Assembly: GCF_015140455.1 (NCBI RefSeq)
Contig: NZ_AP024094.1
Location: forward strand, 1,798,001 to 1,862,000
DNA from: Jeongeupia sp. HS-3
Lineage (GTDB): Bacteria; Pseudomonadota; Gammaproteobacteria; Burkholderiales; Chitinibacteraceae
Length of the DNA stretch: 64,000 nt
Direction of reading: 5' to 3'
The translations under genes were made by a program, and so were the position numbers. The notes beneath the pieces were generated by a model. That model saw only the letters and a program-made list of their open reading frames with translations. It had not been told where the DNA came from and searched no databases. Each line of letters opens with the position of its first letter. The first letter of the stretch is position 1. Shown here in pieces: positions 54,930 through 64,000 of the stretch.

Positions 54930-55143
54930 GCGTCTGCGAGCCTGGCAGGCACGCCCACTGGACGCGGTTTATCTCGCTATCGGCGTCACCCTGCCGGACG
55001 GAAGGCGCCAGGTAGGGTGCGGAATGACCGCGCCGCCGTAGCGGGGAGTATCCCGGCCCCCATCACCTCCTCCCGGCGGCGGTCGCCGAAACGGCTGTCG
55101 CCGCGCTATGATCGGGGTTTCCCCCAATCCTGCCGCCTGCCCC

Positions 55144-56442
55144 ATGGAATATCTCGACCTCGCCCCGATCGCCCACGTCCGTGGCACCGTGCAAATCCCC
55201 GGTTCCAAAAGCATTTCCAACCGCATCCTGCTGCTGGCTGCGCTCGCCGAAGGCGAAACGCTGATTCGCGGCCTGCTTGGTTCCGACGATACCCAGCGCA
55301 TGCTCGAAGCGCTGGAACAGCTCGGCATTGCCTGCCGCCAGCAAGGCGACACGCGCGACTTCACCGTTCAGGGTGGCAACGGGGTCTTTCCGGTCAAGCA
55401 CGGCGAGTTCTTCCTTGGCAACGCCGGTACTGCCGTCCGCTCGCTGACCGCCGCGCTGGCGATGGCCGGCGGCGAATACACGCTCAAGGGCGTCGCCCGG
55501 ATGCACGAGCGGCCGATCGGCGATCTGGTCGATGCGCTGCGCGTGGCTGGCGCGAAAATCGACTACCTCGGCAACGAGGGCTTCCCGCCGCTGGCGATCC
55601 ATCCGGGCGAGATCGGCAGCGGCCGGCGCATTCCGGTCAAGGGCAATGTCTCGAGCCAGTTCCTCACCGCCTTGCTGATGGCGCTGCCGCTGAGCGGCGA
55701 GGACGTCACCATCGAGCTGGTCGGCGAACTGATTTCCAAGCCCTATATCGAGATCACGCTGAACCTGATGGCCAAGTTCGGCGTCAGCGTCGAAAACCGC
55801 GACTGGCAGGCGTTCGTCATCCGTGGCGGCCAGCGCTATGTGAGCCCCGGCGAAGTCTTCGTCGAAGGCGACGCATCCAGCGCATCGTACTTCCTCGCCG
55901 CCGGCGCGATCGCGGCACTGGGCGGTGCGCTGCGGGTCGAAGGCGTCGGCAGCGAGAGCATTCAGGGCGACAAGCGCTTTGCCGAAACGCTGGAACAGAT
56001 GGGCGCGCAGGTCAGCTGGGGGCCGAACTGGATCGAGGTCGCGCCGCCGGTCTCGGGCAGACTGAAGGCCGTCGACGTCGACCTCAACCACATCCCCGAC
56101 GCGGCGATGACCATCGCCATCGCCGCGCTGTTCGCCGATGGCACGACGACGATCCGCAATATCGAGAGCTGGCGCGTCAAGGAAACCGACCGCCTCGCCG
56201 CGATGGCGACCGAGCTGCGCAAGGTCGGCGCCATCGTCGAAGAAGGCCAGGATTACATCGTCGTCACCCCGCCGGCCGCGCTGACACCGAACGCCGAAAT
56301 CGGCACCTACGACGATCACCGCATGGCGATGTGCTTCTCGCTGGTTGCGCTCGGCGGCGTGCCGGTGCGCATCCTCGATCCGAACTGCACCGCCAAGACC
56401 TTCCCGACCTACTTCGCCGAGCTGGCCCGCATCGCCGGTTGA
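55144..56442 (+). CDS. aroA: 3-phosphoshikimate 1-carboxyvinyltransferase (EPSP synthase)
   Basis: A 432-residue shikimate-pathway enzyme joining shikimate-3-phosphate and [22 protein letters not shown] is the substrate motif, [17 protein letters not shown] is the glyphosate/PEP site, and [20 protein letters not shown] and [15 protein letters not shown] are the second-half signatures. The LGNAGTA form is of class I. ATG 55144 gives the usual start. It is a single gene here with its own terminator; aro neighbours such as serC, tyrA or cmk seen in other Betaproteobacteria are absent on both sides. Confidence 0.97.
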   Translation: MEYLDLAPIAHVRGTVQIPGSKSISNRILLLAALAEGETLIRGLLGSDDTQRMLEALEQLGIACRQQGDTRDFTVQGGNGVFPVKHGEFFLGNAGTAVRSLTAALAMAGGEYTLKGVARMHERPIGDLVDALRVAGAKIDYLGNEGFPPLAIHPGEIGSGRRIPVKGNVSSQFLTALLMALPLSGEDVTIELVGELISKPYIEITLNLMAKFGVSVENRDWQAFVIRGGQRYVSPGEVFVEGDASSASYFLAAGAIAALGGALRVEGVGSESIQGDKRFAETLEQMGAQVSWGPNWIEVAPPVSGRLKAVDVDLNHIPDAAMTIAIAALFADGTTTIRNIESWRVKETDRLAAMATELRKVGAIVEEGQDYIVVTPPAALTPNAEIGTYDDHRMAMCFSLVALGGVPVRILDPNCTAKTFPTYFAELARIAG

Positions 56443-56460
56443 AGTATCTCTACCTCGTAA

Positions 56461-56486
56461 GAAGGCCGGCATTGCCGGCCTTCTTT
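56461..56486 (+). terminator. aroA terminator
   Basis: The stem GAAGGCCGGC/GCCGGCCTTC with a four-base loop and a short T tail. Confidence 0.85.
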
Positions 56487-56911
56487 CATTCCGGTTCAGA
56501 CTAAGCCGGCCAAGACTACACACACTGTAAACCGACAGCGCTGTCGGTGCGCGCAAGTCTCGCCGCCTGCCCAGCCGATGCCGACGCACGTCGGCTGCCG
56601 GCGGCTTCAAACGCAAACGACTAGCCGGTTTCCAGCCCGCCGACCTGGCGATCGGCACCGGCATCAATACCGTGCCGATCGTGATACCCGCTTGTTTTGC
56701 AAGACATCCCCACGGCGCGGGTATCCGCGCGCAGCGAAACCGGTACCGGTTTGTTGGCGTGCAAACAGCCATTCAGGCAGAAAGCTTACAACTTACAGTG
56801 CAAATTACCTCGCCGAACCCGGTGCTACCATCGCCATGCTTTTTGCATATCCACAGCCATGGCGCGGTCTGATCCAACCTCTTCGCCACCGGCCATAACG
56901 ATGGAGTCGAG
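56487..56911 (+). promoter_or_regulatory. Long regulatory region upstream of the GH19 chitinase
   Basis: About 425 bases hold no credible gene. Two perfect palindromes stand out: CCGACAGCGCTGTCGG (56531-56546) and AAACCGGTACCGGTTT (56737-56752). The second looks like a LacI-type operator and lies about 160 bases before the chitinase start. An inverted CGATCGGCAC/GTGCCGATCG pair (about 56650-56682) lies between them. The chitinase ATG has GGAGTCGAG in front. Confidence 0.5.
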
Positions 56912-58615
56912 ATGTTTTATCCGAAGATCGCCGCGCTTGCCGTGGCCGCAGTCTTTGCTGCACAACTGGCCCATGCCGCCCCGGCCTGGGACACCAAGGC
57001 CGTTTACACCGCCGGCCAGTCGGTCGATCACGGCGGCAAGACCTGGAAGGCCAAGTGGTGGACCCAGGGCAACACGCCCGGCGCCGAACAATGGGGCCCG
57101 TGGGAACTGACCGGCAGCGCCGGCGGCGCGACGCCGACACCTGCGCCTGCGCCAACACCCGCGCCGACGCCCGCTCCGACGCCCGCGCCGACGCCCGCTC
57201 CGACGCCCGCTCCGACGCCCGCTCCGACACCTGCTCCGACACCTGCGCCGACGCCCGCTCCGACTCCTCCGCCGACTCCCGCGCCGACTCCCGCGCCGAC
57301 CCCGGCCGGTACCGCCTGCGTCGCCGCGTGGAACGCAGGCACCGCCTACAGCGGCGGCGCCAGCGCCAGCCATCTGAACCGCAACTACAGCGCCAAGTGG
57401 TGGACCAAGGGCGACGACCCGAGCAAGGGCGGCGTCTGGGTCGATGCCGGCGCGTGCAGCGGCGGCTCGACCGGCGGTGGTTCGACCGGTGGCGGTACCA
57501 CACCGACGCCGGCTCCGAGCGGCCCGCTGACCAAGGCGCAGGCCGAGGCCAAGGAAGCCGAGCTGACCAATAACGACTTCTTCCGCAGCATCAAGGCGTC
57601 GATCCGCACCGCGCCAAACGCCGTCGTCGATGCCGTCGCGCCGGGCAAGGCGGACAACCCGCTCAACGTGAAGCGGATCGAGCGGCTGCTGCCGGAAGCC
57701 AAGTGGGAATACCTGTTCCCGCGCCGCGACGCCAGCTACACCTACCAGCGCTTCCTGCAGGCCAACGCCAAATTCCCGGCGATCTGCGACGACTACAAGG
57801 ACGGCCGCGACGCCGATGCGATCTGCCGCCACAGTCTGGCGACGATGTTCGCGCACTTCGCGCAGGAAACCGGCGACCACAACCGCAACGACACGGTGCC
57901 CGAATGGCGTCAGGCGCTGAAGTACCTGCGCGAACTCGGTTGCGAGGAAACCGGCCCGGGCTGCGGTTACAACACCGAATGCGCCGACCCGGTCTTCAAC
58001 ACCGTGTGGACCTGCGGCAAGGGCGCCGACGGTGGCTGGAAGAAGTACTTCGGCCGTGGCGCCAAGCAGCTTTCGTACAACTACAACTACGGCCCGTTCT
58101 CGCAGGCGATGTTCTCGGGTGACCAGTTCAAGCTGCTGAACGATCCGGATCTGGTGGCGTCGACCTGGCTCAACCTCGCCAGCGCGACGTTCTTCTTCGT
58201 CTACCCGCAACCGCCGAAACCGTCGATGCTGCACGTGATCGACGGCACCTGGGTACCGAACCAGACCGACCAGGCCGCCGGCACCGGCAACAACTTCGCG
58301 ACGACGATCCAGATCATCAACGCCGAATGCGGCCTCGGGGCCGAGAAACAGGCGGCACAGAACCGCATCGACTACTACAAGGAGTTCTCGCGCGAACTGG
58401 GCTGGGACTACAGCAAGGAGCAGCTGAGCTGCGCCACGATGCAGCGCTTCGGCCCGGGCAGCTCGGCGGCGTACAACATCTACTGGGAAAAGAACTGGAA
58501 CACCGGCGGCGACAACCAGTGCATGCTGGTCAGCTACCAGACGCCGTACAACGCCTTGATCGAAGGCAACTACGTGAAGTGCGTCGAGAAGAACTGGGGC
58601 GTGACGCTGAAGTAA
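56912..58615 (+). CDS. Secreted GH19 chitinase with two chitin-binding modules
   Basis: A 567-residue exported endochitinase. Sec signal 1-22 ([16 protein letters not shown]). First CBM5/12 module about 23-66 ([17 protein letters not shown]), a Pro-Thr/Ala repeat linker about 72-131, second CBM5/12 about 134-180 ([16 protein letters not shown]), a Gly/Ser/Thr linker, then the GH19 domain about 210-567. The catalytic Glu is in [13 protein letters not shown], and [20 protein letters not shown] is the family signature. It cuts chitin with inversion of configuration. Both binding modules hold the aromatic pair used to grip crystalline chitin, and they resemble the module on the phospholipase C at 1.6 kb. 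A terminator follows. Confidence 0.95.
   Translation: MFYPKIAALAVAAVFAAQLAHAAPAWDTKAVYTAGQSVDHGGKTWKAKWWTQGNTPGAEQWGPWELTGSAGGATPTPAPAPTPAPTPAPTPAPTPAPTPAPTPAPTPAPTPAPTPAPTPPPTPAPTPAPTPAGTACVAAWNAGTAYSGGASASHLNRNYSAKWWTKGDDPSKGGVWVDAGACSGGSTGGGSTGGGTTPTPAPSGPLTKAQAEAKEAELTNNDFFRSIKASIRTAPNAVVDAVAPGKADNPLNVKRIERLLPEAKWEYLFPRRDASYTYQRFLQANAKFPAICDDYKDGRDADAICRHSLATMFAHFAQETGDHNRNDTVPEWRQALKYLRELGCEETGPGCGYNTECADPVFNTVWTCGKGADGGWKKYFGRGAKQLSYNYNYGPFSQAMFSGDQFKLLNDPDLVASTWLNLASATFFFVYPQPPKPSMLHVIDGTWVPNQTDQAAGTGNNFATTIQIINAECGLGAEKQAAQNRIDYYKEFSRELGWDYSKEQLSCATMQRFGPGSSAAYNIYWEKNWNTGGDNQCMLVSYQTPYNALIEGNYVKCVEKNWGVTLK
57128..57306 (+). repeat. Pro/Thr/Ala-coding tandem repeats in chitinase linker
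   Basis: About 180 bases of near-identical 6- and 12-base units built from GCGCCGACGCCC and CCGACACCTGCT variants encode the (PAPT)n linker. Copy number can change without breaking the frame. Confidence 0.85.
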
Positions 58616-58634
58616 ATCACGGCCAGGCACGACG

Positions 58635-58661
58635 AAAACGGGGGCTTCGGTCCCCGTTTTT
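58635..58661 (+). terminator. Chitinase gene terminator
   Basis: The stem AAAACGGGG/CCCCGTTTT with a GCTTCGGT loop and a final T run. Confidence 0.88.
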
Positions 58662-58773
58662 GTTTTCTGCCGCCTCGGCGACGCGGGCATCGTCGCCCCC
58701 AATCCCGCGGCCCGTATAGAATCGCCTGCACATCCCGACCGATACGCCGCATGTCCAACCGCCGTGAGCCCGC

Positions 58774-59640
58774 ATGAAAGCGAACTTTGAAGTCATCACC
58801 GCAGACAATGGCGAGTCGTGGGCATTCTTCCAGCGCAACGCGCAGGCCGCGCTGCCGTTCAACTGGCATTACCATCCGGAATACGAATTGTCGCTGGTGC
58901 TGAACGCCAGCGGCAGCCGCTACATCGGCGATCACATCGGCGCCTGCGACGGCGCCGATCTGGTGCTGACCGGCCCCAATCTGCCGCACACCTGGGCGGT
59001 GCAGGCCGTCGCGGCAGACCGGCTGATTGCGGTGCGGGTCATCTGGTTTACCCACGAATGGATAGCGCGGCTGTGCGCCACGTGCCCGGAGTTCCAGCCA
59101 CTGCTGCGCTGGCTGGCCGATGCATCCCGCGGCCTGAAGTTCAGCGATGCCGCGCTCGAACGGGTGCGTCCGCTGATCGGGCAGATGGAAGAAGCCACGC
59201 CGATGACGCGACTGATCCTGCTGCTGCAGGTGCTGGGCGTGCTGAAATCGGATCAGCCGATACAGCTGTCATCGGCCGCGTTCTCGGGCGCCCCCGATCG
59301 CCACGGCGAAAACCGCATCACCCGGGTCACACAGTACCTGACCACCCATTACCGCGAGCCGCTCGATCTGCGGCAACTGGCCGCGCTGGCCAATCTCACC
59401 GTCAACAGCCTGTGCCGCGCTTTTCGCCAGCACACCCGCGCCAGCATTTCGGAATACGTCGCGCGGCTGCGCATCGGCCGCGCCTGCGCCGAGCTGATCG
59501 ATTCGAACCAGCCGATCGCCACCATTGCCCACGACATGGGTTACCGGAACCTCTCGCATTTCAACCGGCAGTTCCGTGCCAGCAAGGGCATGTCGCCCGG
59601 CGAATTCCGCACGCGCTTTCATCGCACCGACGCAGGCTGA
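58774..59640 (+). CDS. AraC-family regulator with N-terminal cupin
   Basis: A 288-residue transcription factor. The N-terminal AraC-type cupin (about 15-85) has FNWHYHPEYELSLVL. The C-terminal pair of helix-turn-helix motifs (about 185-285) has LRQLAALANLTVNSLCRAFRQHTRASISEYVARLRI and then IATIAHDMGYRNLSHFNRQFRASKGMSPGEFR. Cupin-AraC regulators usually sense sugars and activate adjacent catabolic genes. The genes just downstream on the same strand are a HAD phosphatase, a MATE transporter and a GH20 enzyme, so it may control them in response to a chitin-derived sugar. Confidence 0.92.
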   Translation: MKANFEVITADNGESWAFFQRNAQAALPFNWHYHPEYELSLVLNASGSRYIGDHIGACDGADLVLTGPNLPHTWAVQAVAADRLIAVRVIWFTHEWIARLCATCPEFQPLLRWLADASRGLKFSDAALERVRPLIGQMEEATPMTRLILLLQVLGVLKSDQPIQLSSAAFSGAPDRHGENRITRVTQYLTTHYREPLDLRQLAALANLTVNSLCRAFRQHTRASISEYVARLRIGRACAELIDSNQPIATIAHDMGYRNLSHFNRQFRASKGMSPGEFRTRFHRTDAG

Positions 59641-59778
59641 GCCGCAGACCCGGGAAGAAGTGATGATCCCCGGATACCCACCTCCGACACTGCATATTCC
59701 AGCTTCAGCCTGATCCGTTGATAGCACGACATCGGCATGGCAGCCTCCGGTTTCCCGATGAAACCGAAGGTGTATCCC

Positions 59779-60438
59779 ATGCCCAGCCTGAATCAGTTTG
59801 ATGGTTTCCTGTTCGATATGGACGGCACCCTGCTCGACTCCACGCCATGCATCGAAGGGCTCTGGCGGCGCTGGGCCACGCACACGGGGCTGGATGCTGA
59901 TTGGGTTTTGCAACATATCCATGGCCGCCGCGGCATCGATACCATCCGCCTCGTCGCGCCTCACCTGGACGCCGAAGCGACGCTGAAGATGCTGATCGCC
60001 GAAGAGCAGCAGACACTCGAAGGCACCACCGCCATTGCCGGCGCCAGGGCATTGCTCGAATGGCTGGCCGCTACGCAGCAGAAATGGGGCGTGGTCACAT
60101 CCGCACCGCGCCAGCTCGCGATCGCCAAGCTGGCCTACCTCGACCTGCCTCAGCCACCAGTGCTGATCGGCGCGGAAGATGTCCGGCACGGCAAGCCCCA
60201 TCCCGCCCCCTATGTGCAGGGCATTGCCGCGCTGGGGCTGCCGGCATCACGGATTCTGGCCTTCGAGGATGCACCGGCCGGCATCCTGTCCGCCCGCGCG
60301 GCGGGTCTGGCCGTCGTAGCCCTGCGGACCTCGCACCCGGATCATGCGCTCGGCGATGCGAGCTGGATCATCGATGACCTGCTCGACCTGCAATTGCACG
60401 CTTCAATGCCGCAACAGCCCGAGGACGCAGCATGCTGA
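59779..60438 (+). CDS. HAD-superfamily sugar phosphatase-like hydrolase
   Basis: A 219-residue HAD hydrolase with a helical cap (subfamily I). Motif I is FDMDGTLLDS (nucleophile Asp and acid Asp), motif II Ser/Thr is in WGVVTSAPRQ, and motif III/IV is HGKPHPAPYVQG and LAFEDAPAGILSARAAG. This set matches YniC/YfbT-type hexose-phosphate phosphatases and beta-phosphoglucomutase relatives. ATG 59779 has AAGG eight bases before; in-frame ATGs at 59758 and 59737 are alternatives. Its stop overlaps the MATE gene start by seven bases, so they are coupled. Confidence 0.88.
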   Translation: MPSLNQFDGFLFDMDGTLLDSTPCIEGLWRRWATHTGLDADWVLQHIHGRRGIDTIRLVAPHLDAEATLKMLIAEEQQTLEGTTAIAGARALLEWLAATQQKWGVVTSAPRQLAIAKLAYLDLPQPPVLIGAEDVRHGKPHPAPYVQGIAALGLPASRILAFEDAPAGILSARAAGLAVVALRTSHPDHALGDASWIIDDLLDLQLHASMPQQPEDAAC

Positions 60439-61808
60439 CGATCAGCCCGCGCCTGCGGCTGGCGCTGCACCAGTTCTACGCACTGGCGATTCCGGTCATG
60501 CTGCAACTGCTATTCATGTCGGCACGCAACATCACCGACATCGTACTCACCGCCAATCTCGGCGAGACGGCCGTGGCGACGGTCGGCATTGCCAGCAAGG
60601 CCATCATGGTCGGCATGGTCGCACTGGCGGGGCTCGCCAGCGGCTGCAGCGTGCTTGGCGCGCAGTATTTTGGCCATGGCGATCTGCTGGGCCTGCGCCG
60701 TTCGATCGGCCTCGGGCTGCTGCTCTCGCTAGCCTTCATCCTCGTCCCGGTCGTGATCGTTTTCGGCTTTTTCGCCGAGGCCATCATCCGGCTGGCGAGT
60801 ACCGATCCGGCCGTGATCGGCAATGCGGTCGAATACCTGCGCATCTTCGCCGGCGCCTTTGCCTTCATGGCCGTCAGCGCGGTGCTGGGCATCGGCCTGC
60901 GGGTGAGCGGCCACGCCGGCACCGCGACCGCGCTCAGCCTGATCGGCGTGATCGCCAATGTCGTGCTGTGCATCATCCTCATCAACGGCGCAGGCCCGTT
61001 TCCCGCACAGGGCATCATGGGCGCGGCGTGGGCCACGCTGTTCAGCACGGCGCTCGAAGCGGTGCTGATGCTGGCCTGGATCGCCATCCGCAAGCCCGAA
61101 CTGATGCCCCGCTGGCGGGATCTCGCGACGCTGCCGCCGGGTTTTGCCGGCCACTATCTGGGCATCGCGGTGCCGTCGACGGTGAACGGGCTGATCTGGT
61201 CGCTGGGCATCTTTACCTACGGCGCGATCTACGGGCGGATCGGTACCCATGAGCTGGCCATCATGGCCTCGCTGACCCCGCTGGAGGCGATCAGCATCGC
61301 GGTCGAGCAAGGCCTGGCGACGGCGACATCTATCCTGCTGGGGCACCGGCTCGGGCAAGGCCGCTTTGCGCAGGCCCGGCGCCTTGGCTGGCTCTACCTG
61401 CGGATCAGCATCGGCACGTCCATCCTGCTCGGCCTCATGCTGTTGCTGGCGATGCCGCTGCTGCTGCATGTGTTCCGGCTCGACGGCGCCGCGCACACCG
61501 TCGCCACGCAGGTGTATTTCATCATGGTCATCACCTTCTGGATCAAGACCATCAACGCGGTCGGCATCAGCGGCGTGCTGCGCAGCGGCGGTGATGTCGG
61601 CGCCGGTCTGAAAATCGACGTGATCGGCCAATGGTGCGTCGGCATTCCGCTGGCGCTGCTGGGCGCGTTCTATTTCGGCCTCCCGCTGCCGGCGGTCTTC
61701 GTGCTGGTCATGCTCGAAGACGTCGTCAAGGCCGTGCTGACGACCCGGCGCATCCGCTGCCGCCTGTGGATCAGATCGATGATCCAGCCCTCCCTCGCAT
61801 CCACCTGA
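60432..61808 (+). CDS. MATE-family efflux transporter
   Basis: A 458-residue inner-membrane antiporter with about 12 helices in two similar halves. VMLQLLFMSARNITDIVLTANLGETAVATVGI and SGCSVLGAQYFGHGD are first-half signatures, and GLIWSLGIFTYGAIYGRIGTHELA plus ATATSILLGHRLGQGR belong to the second. MATE proteins export cationic drugs or metabolites using Na+ or H+. The unusual point is its place between a sugar phosphatase and a hexosaminidase, and the coupling to both (seven-base overlap upstream, 14-base gap downstream). Its substrate here may be a sugar-derived compound, which is inference. Confidence 0.92.
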   Translation: MLTISPRLRLALHQFYALAIPVMLQLLFMSARNITDIVLTANLGETAVATVGIASKAIMVGMVALAGLASGCSVLGAQYFGHGDLLGLRRSIGLGLLLSLAFILVPVVIVFGFFAEAIIRLASTDPAVIGNAVEYLRIFAGAFAFMAVSAVLGIGLRVSGHAGTATALSLIGVIANVVLCIILINGAGPFPAQGIMGAAWATLFSTALEAVLMLAWIAIRKPELMPRWRDLATLPPGFAGHYLGIAVPSTVNGLIWSLGIFTYGAIYGRIGTHELAIMASLTPLEAISIAVEQGLATATSILLGHRLGQGRFAQARRLGWLYLRISIGTSILLGLMLLLAMPLLLHVFRLDGAAHTVATQVYFIMVITFWIKTINAVGISGVLRSGGDVGAGLKIDVIGQWCVGIPLALLGAFYFGLPLPAVFVLVMLEDVVKAVLTTRRIRCRLWIRSMIQPSLAST

Positions 61809-61822
61809 ACAGGCACCCCCTC

Positions 61823-64000
61823 ATGAGCACGCCATACCCCGCGGCATCGCATCTGGCCTTGAGCTGGACATGCATCTGCAACTCGCATGACGGCGACAAT
61901 TACCGCGCCGAATTGCAGATCCGTAACCTGTCCCACCTCCCCCTGCCCGAGAGCGGCTGGGGGCTGTATTTCAACACCTGCCGGCAGATCAATCCGGAGC
62001 GCGTCTCCGCGGGCGTGTGCATTACGCACGAGAACGGCGATCTCTGGCGATTGTCCCCCACCGCGGAGTTCGGCGTTCTGGCGCCGGGCGAAACCAGGGT
62101 CATCGGCTATGAAGGACCGTTCTGGCTGATCAGCGATACCGACGCGCCACTGGGCTTTTACATGGTGTACGACGAGGGTGCAGGCGGAGAACGGGTCGAG
62201 GACATCGGCGATCCCGACATCGCGCCCTTCCTGAGCGACGCGCAAAGGAACCGCAACCACCTCGACCGGGTGCCGCTCGGTACGCCGCTACTGACGTATG
62301 AAAACAATGCCGGGCTGACGCAGTTGCCGGTCGAGCAGGTCGGCAAGATCACGCCGACGCCGCTGCAGGCCCGTTACAGCGACGGACATTTCGCGCTGAC
62401 CAAGGACACGCTGATCGTGCATGAGCCCGCGCTGGCGCAGGAAGCGGCGCTGCTGCGCGCCATCATTGCCGAGGTCAGCGGCGTGCAACTGCAACGCGCA
62501 TCGTTCTGCCCGCCGGGCTGCGCGGCCATCCAGTTGCGGATCGCGCCGCTTGCCGTGGCCGAGGGCGCGATGGCGGACGAAGCCTATGAACTGGACATCG
62601 GCAGCGACGGCATCCGGATCAGCGGCACCAGCGCCGCCGGCGTGTTCAACGGCATTCAGAGCCTGCGCCAGTTGCTGCCGGTGGAAGCCTTCGTCAATCC
62701 GCGGCCGGCGCTTGCGCTGCCGTGCTGCCAGATCGTCGATGCGCCACGCTTCGGCTATCGCGGCATGATGCTCGATGTCGGCCGGCATTTTTCCAGCAAG
62801 CAGACCGTGCTGCGCTTGCTCGAATGCATGGCGCTGTACAAGCTCAACCGCTTCCACTTCCACCTGAGCGATGACGAAGGCTGGCGGCTCGAGATTCCCT
62901 CGCTGCCCGAGCTGGTCGGCGCCGGCAGCCAGCGCGGCCATGGCCACCCGGACCAGTTGCCGCCGAGCTTCGGCTCCGGGGCGCAGGCCGACGGCAGCGC
63001 CGGAACGGGCCATTACACGCGGCAGGATTTCATCGACATCCTGCGCTATGCCACGGCGCGGCATATCGAAGTCATCCCGGAATTCACGACCCCGGGGCAC
63101 GCAAGGGCCGCCATCAAGGCCATGCAGCAGCGCCATGCGCGCTTGATGCAGCAAGGCCGCGAGCAGGAGGCGATGGAATACCTGTTATCCGATCCCGATG
63201 ACGCATCCCGGCATGAATCGGTGCAGCTCTGGCACGACAACGTGATCTGCATCGGCCAGGAGTCCTACTACCGTTTCATCGAAACCGTGCTGGTCGACGT
63301 CAAGGCCATGTACGTCGAAGCCGGCGCCAGACTCACGACCGTGCAGACCGGCGGTGATGAAGTACCCGCAGGCGCGTGGGCGCACTCCCCTGTCTGCCAG
63401 GCATTCATGGCCGAAAAGGGATTGCCCGACGTTGAGGCCTTGCGGGTGTACGCGCTGGCGCGGTATCACGACATCCTCAAAAAACACGCACTGGCTTTTG
63501 CGGGCTGGGAAGAAACCGCGCTGCTGAAAAACGCCGACACGCAGCGGCATCGGCTGAACCCGGACTTCATCGATGCCGGTCTTCGCCCTTATGCCTGGAA
63601 CAGCAGCTGGGGCGGCGGCCAGGAAGACATGGCCTACCGGCTTGCCAATGCCGGCTATCAAACCGTGCTGTGCAATGTCAGCCCGCTGTATTTCGATCTG
63701 GCCTATGCCAAAGACCCGGCCGAGCCCGGTTATTACTGGGGCGGCTTTACCGAAACACGCGATACGTTCGAATTCTGCCCGCTGGATATCTTCACCACCG
63801 CCAGCACGACGAATCTGGGCAATCCGCTCGACGCCCGGGATCTCGCCGGAAAAACCCGGCTGAGCGACGCCGGCAGGAAACACATTCTCGGCATGCAGGG
63901 GCATCTGTGGGCCGAGAACATCCGCAATCGCGAACGGCTCGAATATCTGGCGCTGCCACGGATGATCGCACTGGCCGAGCGGGCTTGGGCCAGCGATCCG
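61823..64000 (+). CDS. Beta-N-acetylhexosaminidase, GH20 (second copy, 3' end outside window)
   Basis: The first 726 codons of a chitobiase-like enzyme are present; the gene leaves the window. Domains: CHB_HEX (about 10-150, WGLYFNTCRQINPER), GH20b-like (about 165-305), and GH20 barrel from about 310. The catalytic Asp-Glu is in QTGGDEVPAGAWAHS, with HFHLSDDEGWRLEIP and LWAENIRNRERLEYLALPRM. No signal peptide is visible. It resembles the enzyme at 25247-27751 along the whole length but differs enough to be an older paralogue. It is the third or fourth gene of the AraC-HAD-MATE cluster. Confidence 0.93.
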   Translation, partial: MSTPYPAASHLALSWTCICNSHDGDNYRAELQIRNLSHLPLPESGWGLYFNTCRQINPERVSAGVCITHENGDLWRLSPTAEFGVLAPGETRVIGYEGPFWLISDTDAPLGFYMVYDEGAGGERVEDIGDPDIAPFLSDAQRNRNHLDRVPLGTPLLTYENNAGLTQLPVEQVGKITPTPLQARYSDGHFALTKDTLIVHEPALAQEAALLRAIIAEVSGVQLQRASFCPPGCAAIQLRIAPLAVAEGAMADEAYELDIGSDGIRISGTSAAGVFNGIQSLRQLLPVEAFVNPRPALALPCCQIVDAPRFGYRGMMLDVGRHFSSKQTVLRLLECMALYKLNRFHFHLSDDEGWRLEIPSLPELVGAGSQRGHGHPDQLPPSFGSGAQADGSAGTGHYTRQDFIDILRYATARHIEVIPEFTTPGHARAAIKAMQQRHARLMQQGREQEAMEYLLSDPDDASRHESVQLWHDNVICIGQESYYRFIETVLVDVKAMYVEAGARLTTVQTGGDEVPAGAWAHSPVCQAFMAEKGLPDVEALRVYALARYHDILKKHALAFAGWEETALLKNADTQRHRLNPDFIDAGLRPYAWNSSWGGGQEDMAYRLANAGYQTVLCNVSPLYFDLAYAKDPAEPGYYWGGFTETRDTFEFCPLDIFTTASTTNLGNPLDARDLAGKTRLSDAGRKHILGMQGHLWAENIRNRERLEYLALPRMIALAERAWASDP

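Noticed and set aside
57128-57306. GC-rich periodic DNA as a CRISPR or non-coding satellite
   Set aside because: It encodes a Pro/Thr linker in frame between two chitin-binding modules.
56825-58702. A 625-codon open frame opposite the chitinase
   Set aside because: Its repeats are the reverse strand of the PAPT linker, and the product has no family character.

Overview
The window is high-GC DNA from a chitin-degrading betaproteobacterium, most likely Neisseriales and close to Chitinibacteraceae (Jeongeupia, Chitiniphilus, Andreprevotia or Chitinolyticbacter). This rests on protein character and gene content, not a database search. Supporting genes are a modular secreted GH19 chitinase, two GH20 beta-N-acetylhexosaminidases, a ChbG/YdjC chitooligosaccharide deacetylase, a phospholipase C carrying a chitin-binding module, and betaproteobacterial-type PurL, porin and QseE/G/F-like genes. 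Nearly all of it is ordinary chromosome.

Layout. 1-6.2 kb: chemoreceptor (cut by the window edge), GFA-fold protein, phosphate-regulated phospholipase C, MarC. 6.2-7.8 kb: accessory island with a RayT (REP-associated) transposase between perfect inverted REP-like hairpins, then a solitary integron-type gene cassette encoding a putAbiC-like (phage abortive infection) membrane protein. 7.9-14.9 kb: dsbC and ubiH-like gene, comEC, MOSC protein, response regulator/ATPase and ParA-like protein. 15-25 kb: porin, htpG with a sigma-32 promoter, two BON proteins, a QseE-QseG-QseF two-component operon, PilZ protein, tRNA-Leu(GAG), ankyrin protein and an unknown protein. 25-34.3 kb: GH20, purL, GNAT protein, lactonase, map. 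34.3-35.4 kb: a small basic ORF containing a terminator, interrupted by an IS5-family (IS427-like) element. 35.5-50.2 kb: ggt, lipoprotein, chbG, hybrid kinase, rlmD, a pnuC-nadR-cdd-udp salvage operon, a BigR-type sulfur operon with divergent blh, ilvE, zinc-finger protein, cupin and waaF. 50.2-52.1 kb: a decayed patch with a 5'-truncated hupE, a TPR gene missing both ends and an IS remnant. 52.1-64 kb: ImpA/M60 metalloprotease, aroA, GH19 chitinase, then an AraC-HAD-MATE-GH20 cluster running off the edge.

How it works together. The secreted GH19 enzyme and the chitin-binding phospholipase act on chitinous or cellular debris. ChbG and two GH20 enzymes without visible signal peptides process imported chitooligosaccharides. 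Sensory genes (chemoreceptor, GAF hybrid kinase, QseEF-like system, PilZ) and the porin fit a free-living particle coloniser. The most interesting novelty is the accessory island at 6.2-7.8 kb, where a probable antiphage gene is packaged as a single mobile cassette next to a REP/RayT element.
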